Assembly (NCBI GenBank): GCA_958450325.1 | Contig: OY288257.1 | Location: 61,315,554-61,379,553, forward strand | Length of the DNA stretch: 64,000 bases | Source: Agrostemma githago | Taxonomy: Eukaryota > Streptophyta > Magnoliopsida > Caryophyllales > Caryophyllaceae | Direction of reading: 5' to 3' | Shown here: positions 10,700 through 22,833 of the stretch, piece by piece | Layout of the letters: each line of letters begins with the position of its first letter | How positions within the stretch are numbered: the first letter of the stretch is position 1 | Made by a program: the position numbers and the translations under genes | Notes under the pieces: generated by a model | Database searches by the model: none | Told to the model about the DNA's origin: nothing | The model's input: the letters and a program-made list of their open reading frames with translations, nothing else

Positions 10700-11900
10700 T
10701 GGAAAATATTGTAAGTAGATAGTTTAAAGATGAACAATCCAAAAAAAAGTATGAAAATTAAAAATGGATAAAGGCAGTAATTAATAACATACGAGTATTT
10801 ATCTTATCTAAGATGAATATAACCGTATTAAAAGAAATCTAGTTGTTATTATACAATCCTCATACAAAGGTCACTTTAGATAGGTTACCAACATTAATCA
10901 GTTATAGGAGTACATTCGTAATCTACTTTTATGACCTCCACCCATTTAGATCTCCCGTTGTGAAAGTCACCCTATTGGAAATAGGGACTTGGGACTTGGT
11001 CAAGTGTTTTTCCATTATTCCACGTAGGAGAGTTAATGAAGTATATTGATGTTTATATATTTCACTATTTTTTCCTTCTCAAAACTAGTGGGTTAAGGGG
11101 AACCTTTTATATGGACTTGCGAGGTGCTTAATTCAGCTCGCACGCGCGCGTGCTCTGCCCGGCCTGACTCGCCCTGTCTCCTCTCGACTCGGATCGGGAT
11201 TCAGGATTTGGTAAATCACCTGCGACGGGCCCCGCGAGGCTTTTGGGCCCAATAGAAGCGGTTTTGAATGTGGTGTCCAAGTTCATCCTTAAATTCGTTG
11301 ATTCTGATGTAATGAGCGATAATTACCTCGATTCTGGATTAATGGTGAAGTCACCAGAATTGACTACTCTGATTCTTTGTCTCGGTTTGAGCTATAAAAG
11401 GATTGCCTTGGCAGTTAGTTCAACCAACAACTCATCTCCACTCTTCTCTCCCTTGTCTATCTTCTTCTCTCTCAAAATTCTAAGTAAACTATATTGGTTA
11501 TTGTTCGTTCCAAAGTTTCGGGTTTCGGGTTTCGAGTAGGCGATTCCGGGTACTGTAGTATAAACCATGGGGAACTATCGGCAATTGCTGATCACCACCA
11601 CGGTCGTGCCGAAATAGTTTTCAATGCAAGGCAGTGACTCCCATACGGCCATACCACTACGCGTCTGCGCTACAACAATTCGGTTCAAGTGTCTGTCCCT
11701 TTCATTCATTGTTACAGTTCTACTTACCAACACACCCTTCACCAACTCACCACCTCCCAGGCTCCCACATTTTATACTCACATTTTGTTGAAACCAATCG
11801 AAATTGTGAGGCCAATCAGTAACCTTATTTGAGAAAAAGTGAAAGTCGTAGAACTAACTTGTTAAGTTCATCTATGATTAGTATGACCTTCTTTTCATTT
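10700..11900. other. No gene; possible decayed LTR or promoter-like stretch
   Basis: 11125-11250 is GC-rich (GCACGCGCGCGTG, GGGCCCCGCGAGG) in an AT-rich setting. It is followed by a TATAAAAGG box at about 11394 and a CT-rich leader at 11425-11475. Coming after the copia RT relic, it could be that element's LTR, but no terminal TG...CA pair, PBS or second copy was found. No ORF here has recognisable homology. Confidence 0.35.
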
Positions 11901-11905
11901 GACGT

Positions 11906-12250
11906 TGTAAAGAGGAATTAAGAGAGCAAACAACAGTGGCAGGAAAAGACTCAACAACTGGAAGAAAAGGAGGAACCTAGGAGAGGTGACAACTCAATGC
12001 TCAATGTATAGGATGTATGTATTGTAGAGTCAAAATAGACTAAGACTAATTGTAGTGTCCTATGGACAGCCTGGTTGTACATTGGGTATTACCCAGCATG
12101 TAGCTCTACTCCCTTCCTTAAAAGAGGAGTTCACAACGCACTGATGGACACACAAATATACAGAACTTAAGAATTCTGCTCAACCTTCTTCACTCCTCAT
12201 TTATTATCTTCTATTTCCATGATTCAAATTTAATTAAGCTTACCTCAACA
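11906..12250 (+). repeat. 5' LTR of the copia element
   Basis: 345 bp, starting TGTAAAG and ending CTCAACA, with standard TG...CA ends. It differs from the 3' LTR at six positions by eye (1.7%), with no indels. That indicates a recent insertion, roughly 0.7-1.3 million years ago at rates of 1.3e-8 to 6.5e-9 per site per year. Confidence 0.95.
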
Positions 12251-12263
12251 TGGTATCAGAGCC
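12251..12263 (+). promoter_or_regulatory. Primer binding site (initiator Met tRNA)
   Basis: TGGTATCAGAGCC directly abuts the 5' LTR. It is the common plant copia PBS, complementary to the 3' end of tRNA-iMet, and primes minus-strand DNA synthesis. Confidence 0.92.
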
Positions 12264-12377
12264 ATGGAATTAGGAGATAGTTAACCACCGAAAGCATTGC
12301 ATTAACTGATCTTCTACCTACCCAACCAAAAATTGAATCAGTGGTTATTTATACACTACAAGAAATACTTCATATAG

Positions 12378-12640
12378 CTACCAATCACGCGCGACTGATA
12401 AATTCAGTAGCTAATTTTGCGACTGAAAGTACAACGCGCGACTGATATTAGTCGCTGGACGAGGAGACGGATTTTTAAAAAAAAAATTATCCTCAGCGAC
12501 CGAAATCAGTCACTAAATAAATTGACGCGCGGCTGATTTCGGTCGCTAAATTCATTAATTAGCGACTGATTTCATTGAATTTAGCGACTGAAATCGGTCG
12601 CTAGAAAAGAATACGCGCGACCGATTTCGGTCGCTAAAGG
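12378..12640. repeat. CACTA left subterminal repeats
   Basis: At least seven copies of a motif close to TAGCGACTGAAATCGGTCGC or its half, in both orientations. Many are full palindromes. In En/Spm such arrays bind the TnpA protein. Here they also include CGCGCGACTGAT variants. Confidence 0.85.
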
Positions 12641-13213
12641 TGTAATTTTTTTTTAAATTAACGAACACCCCCCCCCCTCCCCCGGCTCATTCATCCATTT
12701 CACTCTCTCTCTCTAAAATCTCTCCCCCATCTCTCTAAAACGCGCCCCTCCTCCATTCCTCTTCATTCCTTCTTCAATTCTCTCATTTTCCTTAAGGTAT
12801 GTTTATCTATCTATATTTAATTTCAGTTATTTGTTAATTTCTGTTGTTATAGATTTAAATAAATTATTTATTGGGTTGGATAATTTTGTAGTTGTCGGAA
12901 TATTTAGTGTAGTTAGAATGCTAATCGCCCAATAGGTTCCCTAATTTGAAATAGGTAGATTGTTAGTATAAAATTAGGGTTTGCGGTTACGTAGTTGAAT
13001 GAATTTGGTTGTTTTGATGTGTTAGGAAATTGGAATTGAAATACAATTATGTCGATTTAGTAACGTAATTATGGATGATTAGGTGCAAATAGTACTATGT
13101 TTAGGTGAATTGAGAATTTTACAAAATATGTGAGTAGTGTGTATTTATTAGTAAATTACTTAAGAGAAAATAATTTGTATTTGGGTATTGTCTCAATTTT
13201 TTTAGATAAAAAA

Positions 13214-16200
13214 ATGAAGCGACAGGAACGAAAATGGATGTATGAGGAAAGATTAGATAAGAGACGACGTCCCAGAACTGAATTTTGAGAGGGTGTTAAT
13301 AGTTTCCTTGAGTTCGCTAAAACCCATCCTGAATACGCGTCAGAGGGTAGATTTAGGTGTCCTTGTGTGAAATGTAAGAACCTCAAATTCTTGGATGATA
13401 TTCTGATTAAGGAACATATTATCTCAAATGGGTTTAGCCCAAATTATTATTATTGGATTCGTCATGGTGAGACATCTGCTGTTGAGGAATCTGAGGTGGA
13501 TCAGAATGAGGGCGGGGTGAGAGGAATGATTGTTGACGTGGTTGAGTGCAATTTGTTTAATGATGAGGGCATTTACACTAACGACGATGACCAACCAACC
13601 CCACAAGAGCCAAACCCACGAGCGAAAGCTTTTTTTGATATGTTAGAGGCTGCGGAGAAGCCATTATATGGAGGGTGTGATGTGACATTGTTAGAAGTTG
13701 CGTCTATGGTAGTGACCCTTAAATGTGAGTATAACCTACCTTTTGGGTGCGTAGACGGTATCGCTGCGTTGATTGAGAAACTCATCCCAAAAGACAACAT
13801 TATGACCAAAACATTCTACAATACCAAAAAAATTGTTAAAGGTCTTCAACTTCCGCATCAAAAGATCGATGCTTGTCCCGATGGATGTATGCTTTTTTGG
13901 AAGGATAGTGCCGTGCTTGAGGAATGTAAGATATGTGGGAAGGGTAGATACAAAAGTGTAGATGGGAACATTGTTTTGAGGGGTAGGAAGGGAAAGAGTG
14001 TTGCGAGGCATAAAAAATCTATACCACTTAGTCGACTTACCTACTTTCCCATCGCCCCTAGACTTCAAAAACTATATGCAACCAGAATCATTGCCGAACA
14101 AATGAGGTGGCATAAGGAAGAAACTCGTGTAGAGGGGAAGATGTGTCATCCTAGTGATGGGGAGGAGTGGTAACGGTTTGATAGGATTTACCCTGAATTT
14201 GCTGAGGAACCCCGTAACGTGAGACTTGGGTTGTGTACCGATGGGTTCGCCCCTTTCGGTCAGTTCGGTAAGTCGTACTCATGCTGGCCTGTCATGGTCA
14301 CACCGTACAACTTACCCCCATGACTTTGTCTGAAACCACCGTTCATATTCCTTTCTCTCATTGTTCCCGGCCCAAAAAATCCCAAAAACCACTTGGATGT
14401 TTACTTACAACCAGTGATAGAGGAATTGAAACACTTGTGGGAAGTAGGGGTGGAGACATATGATGTATCGTTGAAACAAAATTTCCAGCTTAGAGCATCG
14501 CTGTTGTGGACTATAAACGACTTTCCTGCGTATGGTATGTTGAGCGGTTGGTCTACGGCAGGCCAAAAAGCGTGTCCTTGTTGCATGAGTGAAAGTAAAG
14601 CATTCTACCTAAGTAATTCAAGCAAAATTAGTTGGTTTGACTGTCATAGACAGTTTCTACCCGAGGGTCACATGTATAGGAAGAATAAGAGAGCTTTCAA
14701 GAAGGGTGAGGAGGTGCTAGATGAGGCACCGATTCGTCTCCAAGGAGATGAGATTTGGGAGGTGATTTCAGAGTTCCCATCTACTGTGGACGAGACCGAT
14801 CAAGAGTTCAAAGATCTTAAGAAATTAAAAAATGGTTGGTTTAAAAGAAGCATCTTCTTCGACCTTCCATATTGGAGTACTTTATTACTCCGACATAATC
14901 TGGACGTGATGCATATTGAGAAGAATTTCTTTGAGCAACTAATTCACACCGTCATGGATGTAGAGGGTAAGACATGTGACACCGTAGGATCCCGAAATGA
15001 TTTGAAAAAAATTTGTGACCGTCCGAAAATGCATATCAAGCGGGATGGGTCCAAGCCTAGGGCATTGTTTAGCCTTGATAAGGCTCAGAGAAAGGCCGTG
15101 TTAGAGTGGGTAGGGAAACTGAAGTTCCCTGATGGGTATGCATCCGATTTTAGTCGGTGTGTGGACATTAAGAACCTGAAGCTCCAAGGCTTGAAGAGTC
15201 ACGACTGCCACGTGTTCATGGAGCGGTTACTACCTGTGGCGTTGAAGCACATGCTGCCGGAAAGTGTTTGGAATCCTATCACCGAGATATCTCAGTTTTT
15301 TCGAGATTTGTGTTCGTCGACAGTTACAAATGACGACATGACTCGTTTGGAGGATCAAATTCTTCAGATACTATGCAAACTTGAGATGATCTTCCCACCC
15401 TCCTTCTTTAACTCAATGGAGCATCTACCGGTCCACTTGCCCTACGAAGTTAAAGTGGGAGGACCGGTACAGTTTAGATGGATGTACCCATTTGAGAGGT
15501 GAGAACTTTCAACTACTTACTTATTTTACCCACTAACTAACTTTAGACACTATAATTTGATAATAACATAATTGCTTGATGATTGTCACAGATTTCTCAA
15601 CCATTTGAAGAAAAAAATTGGTAACAAGGCGAGGGTTGAGGGCTCAATATGTAATGCTTACTTAACAGAGGAGATAGCCAACTTCTGTTCTCTCTATTTC
15701 GAGAAAGAAGTGAACACCAAAGCCAAAAATCTAAACCTAGAAACACCCGAGACGACGATTGACCCCAACATACCAGATTTTTTTCAAAGTAAGGTGGGTG
15801 AGGGATCGTCATCAGCTGGCGGGTGGAGGACATTAGATGAGAAGGAGTACAATCGTGCTCACCTGTACTTGCTATCAAACTGCGAAGTTTTAGAGCCGTA
15901 CGAGAAGAAGTTTGTAACTGAATTTGTGGCTGCTAATCCACATTTAAATGCTGATGATGTTTGGAATAAGCATGAGGAACAGTTTCCCAAATGGCTTAAG
16001 CAGCATGTAATTTCAGAGAATATTCAGGATGATTTGGTTAGGAGTCTAGCATTAGGTCCTTTGTGGAAGGTTAGGACTTGGAACCGGTATTCGGTTAATG
16101 GTTACAATTTCCATACATTTGCCCATGGTAGCAGTAGGAGTAGATGTAATTTCGGTGTGAGTGTTTCGTCACTTGAGGGTGAAGATTACTACGATCTATT

Positions 16201-16780
16201 GGAGGACATCTTCGAGCTGTGCTATGTTGGAAATGATCGTGGGTATAGAGCTGTGGTATTTAAATGCGAATGGAAGGACAACTCTGTGCTAGGTACTAGA
16301 GTACATGAAAGGTACAAACTAGTTGAAGTTAATCATACCAAAAAATACTCCAAGTACGATCCGTTTATACTTGCACATCAAGCACACCAAGTGTACTTTG
16401 CGCCTTACCCAACCACAAAGAACGACAGAACTGTAAACCAGTGGTGGGCGGTGTTCAAAACCAAGCCACGAGGGCACTATGACTCTGACCTCTTCCAAGA
16501 GGATGTCATTTCTAGTGGTACAACATTGTCTCCAGTTGATGAGATTCTTTTCGCAAATGATGATGATGACAATAATGAGGTGGAAGTGGGGGAAGATTTT
16601 GAAGACAATGAAGGTGGTGAGGAGGAAGAAGGTGCTTCTACTGATATGGTCGAGGAGGAGGACGACACCAATGACTTAGAGGTCAGTGACGAGGAGGAGG
16701 AAGATGACTACGAGGAAGAGGATGTCGTTGGTTCGAGTAGGCAAGTGGAAGATGACAACGAGAGTGACGATGATTTTTAG
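13214..16780 (+). pseudogene. CACTA transposase TnpD-like (nonsense-disabled)
   Basis: Two exons, 13214-15498 and 15592-16780, with a GT-AG intron and matching phase, would give about 1,157 codons. The order is an N-terminal transposase-associated domain (around CPCVKCKN, IISNGF, YYYWIRHGE), then the Tnp2/Transposase_21 core (RLTYFPIAPRLQKLYA, LCTDGFAPFG, SYSCWPVMVTPYNLPP, DVYLQP, GQKACPCC, HNLDVMHIEKNF), a DUF4218-like part across the intron (EHLPVHLPYE, GSICNAYL), a DUF4216-like part (ELCYVGNDRGYRAVVFKCEW) and a very acidic tail. In-frame stops lie at 13286 (TGA), 14171 (TAA) and 14321 (TGA, in place of Trp after NLPP). No frameshift is needed, so decay is by point changes only. Confidence 0.9.
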
Positions 16781-16890
16781 TGGGGTATAGTTTTAATAAG
16801 TTATATTATTTGTACATAGTAATCTGCATTACATATTGTAGTCAAATTATTTCAATATTATGATGTCAGTTTCTAACTTTCTACTACTAT

Positions 16891-18488
16891 ATGTCTGCAG
16901 ATATGACGTTGGGCAGCAGACTGCGGTATGGTAGTTCGAGCAGCAACAGCAACAGGGAGTCCCAACAGCAGGAGGACCAGGAGGAGAACCGGCGAGAGGA
17001 GGAGAACCAGCGAGAGGACCAGGAGGAGAACCAAGAGGTGAACGACGAGGAGCAACCAGAACGACCACAATAGGATCAAGGGCTTCAGTATACAAACGAC
17101 GGACGCCTTATTATTAGCCCGGAGAACACATGGTGAGACGTTATATTTCCCTTTTCTTTTGTGAGACATCATCTTATTTCACTCTTTGGTGTAGGTTTCG
17201 TACCCGTGCGGTGGTGACGGGTGTGAAGGACAGTTTTATGAATGATTTGAATACCTACTGCATGAGTTGGACAAAGTTGCCTCTGTGGCAACGGGAGAAG
17301 TGGTTTGCCAACTTTAAGGTACAACTGAATTTCTGTTTTTTATTAATTATCTGTTACTGTTTACAGATTATTAATACAATGACAACAAACGATCTTGCAG
17401 TTGAAACACTTCTACAACGAGGGTCTCGAGGTGGCTGTGAGAGACCGGTACATGGATGTCGCGAAGCCCAAATACAAAGACATGATGTACAAGATGGCGA
17501 GCGACGAGAAGTTAATGAAATACCTTAAAGGTTCGATTACTCAATTAGTGTCCGTACTTGAATAGAAGTTGTATATGTCTTCAAAACACTTATTGATCTC
17601 AAAGTGTATAAATTGTAGGTGACGCCATCCAACAGTTCAGAACAGCCCGGACCGACCCGAAGTTCCTTTCAAGATCCGTCCAGGCGAAAAAGAACAAGAG
17701 GCGGGGAGGGGACCCCGAGACCTTTGCTGAGCGCACCCACTATGGTGGGTCGCAGTCGATGCACCAGCGGGCCATGAATGTTAGTATTTCCTTACCTTTG
17801 ATTTTTATTTTGGATTTTTATTTTATGTTTTCCTTACATGTACTGTCAACAGCTGAAGAAGAAAACCGGAGAATTCCCTCCGCCGGTACAGCTATTTCTC
17901 GACACGAAGAGCAAGGGGGATGATACTGACGGTCGAACATTCGCCACGAAGAAGGATCTGGACATTTGGGTAAGTTTAAAACATAAGACTTCGTTACTTT
18001 TTTTTTCTTCACACAACCCACCTAATCACGACTTCATTTTCTTTCAGATGTCGTATAAGCAGGCCACTAGAGCACCCGAGAATGAAGGGGTGGACCCGAG
18101 CACGATTTGGTTCAGAGTCGTGGATGGGTACCGCAAGGGAGCGGTGTACGGTACGGGGACCGCTCATTCCCTGTATTGGACACCATCCAATGTTCGGGGG
18201 GGCCATGCGACCTCGACGGAGTGTGTGCCATCCGAAATGGCTGAGATGAGGTCGGAACTGCAGGGGGAAAGGGCGCGAGGGGATGCCTTGGCCGAGAAGC
18301 TGAAGGAGCAGGATGAGAGGCTGAAGATGCAGGAGTCCGTTAACCTGCAAATTCTGGAAGAGCTACAGCGCCTTAGGAGCATGCACCAGCAGAACTGTAA
18401 CTCCGGCCCCATTCCCCGACACCGGGATCCTAGAGACCCCTTCAATGGGGGTGGTAGTGGTGCGTCAGCTAGTTTCCCTATTAGGTGA
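16891..18488 (+). pseudogene. CACTA TnpA-like protein (Transposase_24 type)
   Basis: Six exons: 16891-17132, 17195-17318, 17401-17530, 17619-17778, 17853-17969 and 18048-18488. All have GT-AG introns and consistent phase. The product is a low-complexity Gln/Glu N-terminus, then a plant Ptta/En/Spm-type region (LPLWQREKWFANFK, ETFAERTHYGGSQSMHQRAM, GRTFATKKDLDIWMSYKQA) and a C-terminal coiled-coil-like helix (about ELQGERARGDALAEKLKEQD). In En/Spm this second protein binds the subterminal repeats. An in-frame TAG at 17071 (probably from CAG) interrupts exon 1. The start could also be the ATG at 16903. Confidence 0.8.
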
Positions 18489-18724
18489 GTAATTGAAAAC
18501 AGTTTGTAGTTTCTGAATGCTTGTTGAAAAAACAGTTTGTAACAACATTTTTAATTTAGTGTATTCATGACGTTTGCGTACTTGGTTGCCAAATTTGGAG
18601 TGTGAAGCTTGCGTAACGTTTGGAACGACGTTTGGAATGATGTTTGGGATGTATTGTGGTTGTTGGTGTGTTTTATTTTGCAGATTTTGGCTAGAAAAAT
18701 AATAATAATAACCGGCCTATTTCA

Positions 18725-19115
18725 GGTACAACAGCGACTGATTTCAGTAGCTAATTTTTCTATTTAGCGACCGATATCAGTCGCTATATAAATCTGTATG
18801 TCGCCACATTACACCATTTAGCGACTGAAATCAGTCGCTAATTTCTCACTTTAGCGACTGAAATCGGTCGCTAATTGACGCCATTAGCGACTGATATCGG
18901 TCGCTAATGAACGCTTTTAGCGACTGATTTCAGTCGCTAAAGTGAGAAATTAGCGACTGATTTCAGTCGCTAAAATTAGCGGCTGAAATCAGTCGCACGT
19001 TTTTCTAGCGACTGAAATCAGTCGCTAGATGCGACTAACTGTAGCGACAATCGCTTAGCGAATGTTAACAGTCGCACGTCTATTTCTAGCTACAGATGAC
19101 GGTAGCTAAACTCAG
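18725..19115. repeat. CACTA right subterminal repeats
   Basis: About a dozen copies of the palindrome AGCGACTGAAATCAGTCGCT and close variants are packed at roughly 25-35 bp spacing. They mirror the left array. They are presumed TnpA-type binding sites and a source of strong hairpins. Confidence 0.88.
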
Positions 19116-19199
19116 TCGCCAAATACTTAAACTGTTGTAGTGATAGCTCACCCTCACTGAAATCACAAACCACTACTTCCATCAAATTGTTTTTAAGCA

Positions 19200-20000
19200 A
19201 TGGCAGATGGTGAAGCAGTAGTAAACCCCTTTGGAACCCCATCACAAGCACCAAATTACATGGATCCGACTGATCCTCTCTACCTACATTCAGCTGAAAG
19301 TGCTCACCCCCTAGAGGTGGATACTAAACTTGCAGGAATCGAAAACTACTTGGAGTGGAAGAGGCAAATGGAGATAGTCATATGCTCCAAGAGGAAACTA
19401 GGATTTCTAACTGGAGTAACAAAGAGGCCAAGTACAGATAAAATGAAGCAGGAGGCTTGGGATATCTGTAATAGTCTCCTACTCTCATGGATACTTCACA
19501 ATGTGGAGAAATCCATTAAGAAATCTGTCCTTTACACTAGGACTGCGAAGGAGATCTGGGACTACTTTGAAAAACAATTCAAGGTCAGTAATGGAGCAAG
19601 GAAATTCAGGCTAAACAAAGAGTTGGAAGAACTGGAGCAAGGTGACAAGACAGTCTGTGAATACTTCACGGAGCTCAGAATCCTCTGGCAAGACATTGAA
19701 ATAATGTCAGATTGGCCTCCAATAACTCAAGAGACGGCTGAAATCAATGCCTGGATAAAGGCTCACTTCAAAGAGCAAGAAGAAAGAAGGCTATTTCAGT
19801 TCTTAAATGGACTAAACTCCTCATATGCTACTATGAGAACTAATGTGCTTATGATGACTCCCCTACCAAGTGTAGAAGAAGCAGCAGCTCTTTTTCAACA
19901 AGAGGAATCACAGAGATTGAACTACAAACACACAGCCAAAGTGGAACCAGAAAATTCTGAAAAATACTGCCTTCTTTGCAGGTCAGAAGGACAACGATGA
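19200..20000 (+). pseudogene. gag: copia gag (nucleocapsid part in next frame)
   Basis: 266 codons starting with MADGEAVVNPFG, just downstream of the CACTA insertion. It holds the copia gag (UBN2/RVT_gag) fold signatures NYLEWKRQM, AWDICNSLLLSWI and EIWDYFEKQFKVSNGARKF. The frame ends at TGA 19998. The CX2CX4HX4C zinc knuckle CHICSRKGHLKDKC (20011-20052) lies in the +1 frame, continuous with pol. Removing one base near 19980 would fuse the frames, so this is more likely a mutation than a programmed shift, since copia elements normally use one ORF. Confidence 0.88.
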
Positions 20001-22833
20001 CTCTCCGTTTTGTCATATTTGCAGCAGAAAAGGACACTTAAAAGACAAGTGTTGGAAGGTTATTGGTTATCCTGTGGATCATCCAATATCCAAAAAATTC
20101 CCTGAAAAATCTCAAGGATTCAAGTCCAGGGGAGGACATCAAAATTCTGAAGGTAGAGGGTACAAGGCTGGAGCAAGTAGAGGAAGGGGAAATTCAAACT
20201 ACAGCAACCCAGGAAGAATGGCTGCAAGTGCTATGACGGGACAAGAGCAAGGAGGTTCTGAAGGGTCCATCACCTTAACAACTCAGCAGTTTGCTCAGCT
20301 CATGAGCAGTCACAAAGGGAAGGAAGTCACTTACTCTGATATAGAGGAAGAATTAGAGGCAAACTTTGCAGGTATGGCTTACTTAAATTGCAATTATGCA
20401 TTAAAAGTGCCACATGAATGGTTTGTGGACTCAGGAGCCTCTAATCACATGGTCTTTGAGGCATCCATTTTGGAAAATCTCAGAGAATTGAAACATAAAT
20501 CAAAAATAAATTTACCCACTGGAGATACTGCTGTAGTATCACATGTTGGATCCTATACCTTTCTGAATGGCTTAACATTAAGGAATGTCCTCTTTGTACC
20601 CTCCTTTAGACACAACCTGCTGTCAGTGCAAAAACTGGCGAAGGATACAAACTGTCAAATAACATTCTTTGATAAAATGTGTGTTATACAGGACTCACAA
20701 ACCAAGACTACTAGGGGTATTGGAAGAGAGAACAAGGGAGTTTACTACTTATCAAATAATGTTAGTAGTGAACAAGGTCTTAAAGTAGGAAATGGGAAAC
20801 TGTTTAGTAAAGAATCTAATGTCTGTAATGCCACTATGGCTTCTAGTATGATAAATCAAAGGAAACAATCAAGCAAAGAGAAATTTAATGCTGATTGTAT
20901 CCCTGCTAATATTTGTAATGAATTGCCCATTTTCAATGAAAGAGACGCTAATGTTTGGCACTTGAGACTAGGGCATGCTTCGGACAGTAAATTGAAACAC
21001 ATTCCAGAAATATATAAACATATGCAAGTTACTCCTAGAAGAGTATGTATGGTCTGTCCAATGGCAAAACAGACCAAAATGCCATTTCCTCTTAGAACTC
21101 AACAAGCAGCAGCGGTCTTTGACCTAGTTCATGTGGACGTTTGGGGGCCATACAGGAAAGAAACAAGAAATGGGCACAAATTCTTCTTAACTGTGGTAGA
21201 TGATCACAGTAGAGCTACATGGGTGTACCTTATGAAACACAAATCTGAGGTGGCTGGCCTGCTGGTACAATTTTATCAGTTCGTCAAGACTCAATTCCAC
21301 ACCACAATCAGAATCATCAGATCTGACAATGCTCTTGAGATCACTGAAGGAGACAACAAGAAATTCCTACTGTCCAAGGGCATAGTGCATCAAACTAGTT
21401 GTGTGGACAGACCACAACAAAATGGAGTAGTGGAAAGGAAACATAAACACCTACTAAAGATTAGTAGGGCAATCAGGTTCAGCTCCGGCCTACCATTAAC
21501 CTTATGGGGGGATTGTGTGCTCGCAGCAGCACATATAATTAATCGATTGCCAACACCCCTGACACAAAACAAAACACCTTATGAAGTTCTGTTCCATAAA
21601 CCACCCGACTATGATAGGCTGAAGGTGTTTGGATGCCTGAGTATGACATACAACCCAAGCAGAGAAAGAGACAAATTTCAACCAAGGAGTATCCCATGTA
21701 TATTTCTAGGATATCCCATAAACACAAAGGGGTATAAGTTGTATGACATAGTTGGAAAAAGGGTATTTATCTCAAGGGATGTGAAATTCTTTGAACAAAT
21801 TTTTCCGTGCAAGATCAAGAATTTTGCACAACATATTCCTTCATTGCATTCTGGAGAGCTTCAGGACCTATCTCTGCCTGGTCAGCAAGTCTCCCCTGAT
21901 TTCTTTGATGCAGCAAACCCACGAGCAGGCACTACACCCACAAAAATTCAGAGTACAGTAGAAGGGATCCCATCAAATAACACCTCTGATGAGAACACTT
22001 CTCAATCTGAAATTCAATCAGACTCGGATCAGTTACCATTGGATCGACCCAGACGTGAAAGAAAGGCTCCTGAGTGGACAAAGGATTTTATCATCAACAA
22101 CCCTGTCATGGCACCGTCTAGTGTAGCCAACATTGTTCAATTGCACTTAGAAAAACCAACTGGCTTTGCTGGGCATGTAAGCATCGATTCAGAATATATC
22201 GATCCGATCACTTTTCAAGAAGCTGCTCTACATCCCAAGTGGATTACAGTAATGGAGCAAGAGCTCAAAGCCCTTCATGACAACAACACATGGGCTATCA
22301 CAGAACTTCCTAAAGGAAGAAAGACAATCGGTTGCAAGTGGCTCTTCAAGACAAAATTCAATCCTGATGGAACCATTGAGAGACACAAGGCTAGATTGGT
22401 TATACAAGGATTTAGACAACAATATGGAGTTGATTATGATGAAACATTTGCCCCTGTGGTAAAGATGTCCACAATTAGGGCACTACTTGCTGTTATTTCC
22501 ATCAATGACTGGGAAACTTGCCAAATGGATGTATCGAATGCATTCCTCCATGGCGATCTAGCAGAGGAAGTGTACATGAAAGTACCTCAAGGGTACTATG
22601 ATGGTATCTTGAAGCATAGCAGACAGGGGGAGTGTGCTAATTCAGAGGGAAAGGTGTGCAAATTGCTCAAGTCCTTGTATGGACTGAAGCAAGCACCTCG
22701 CCAATGGTTCTCCAAGTTGTCACAGACTCTTCTCGACTATGGATTTAGAAAGTCCCAAGCAGATCACTCACTCTTTATCAAGCAACAAGGCAGCAGTACA
22801 ACAGTGGTCCTCATATATGTGAAGATATGGTAA
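19981..22833 (+). pseudogene. pol: copia pol: zinc knuckle, protease, integrase, RT N-part
   Basis: The frame runs from the zinc knuckle (20011) through protease (WFVDSGASNHM, Asp codon at 20428), the integrase N-terminal HHCC-type region (HLRLGH, CMVCPMAKQ), and the DDE core (DVWGPY, then RSDNALE, then QNGVVERKH). The copia RT follows (WLFKTKFNPDG, KARLVIQGFRQQ, CQMDVSNAFLHGDL, SLYGLKQAPRQW). It ends at TAA 22831, inside the catalytic YVDD motif. The first internal ATG is not a meaningful start, because translation would come from gag. Confidence 0.93.

Larger units (their letters stand above)
12354..19142 (+). mobile_element. CACTA (En/Spm) transposon nested in copia leader
   Basis: It starts CACTACAAGAAAT and ends, in inverse, CACTACAACAG. 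A perfect 3-bp ATA duplication lies at 12351-12353 and 19143-19145, the size expected for CACTA. The element is 6,789 bp. It carries a TnpD-like and a TnpA-like gene in tandem on the plus strand, plus subterminal palindromic arrays at both ends. It sits between the copia PBS and gag, so it is younger than the copia insertion. Both genes carry premature stops, so this copy probably needs a helper to move. Confidence 0.95.

Noticed and set aside
16479..16679. Antisense and alternate-frame ORFs over the acidic tail of TnpD
   Set aside because: GAT/GAG-rich codons keep all frames open. The TnpD frame has the domain homology.
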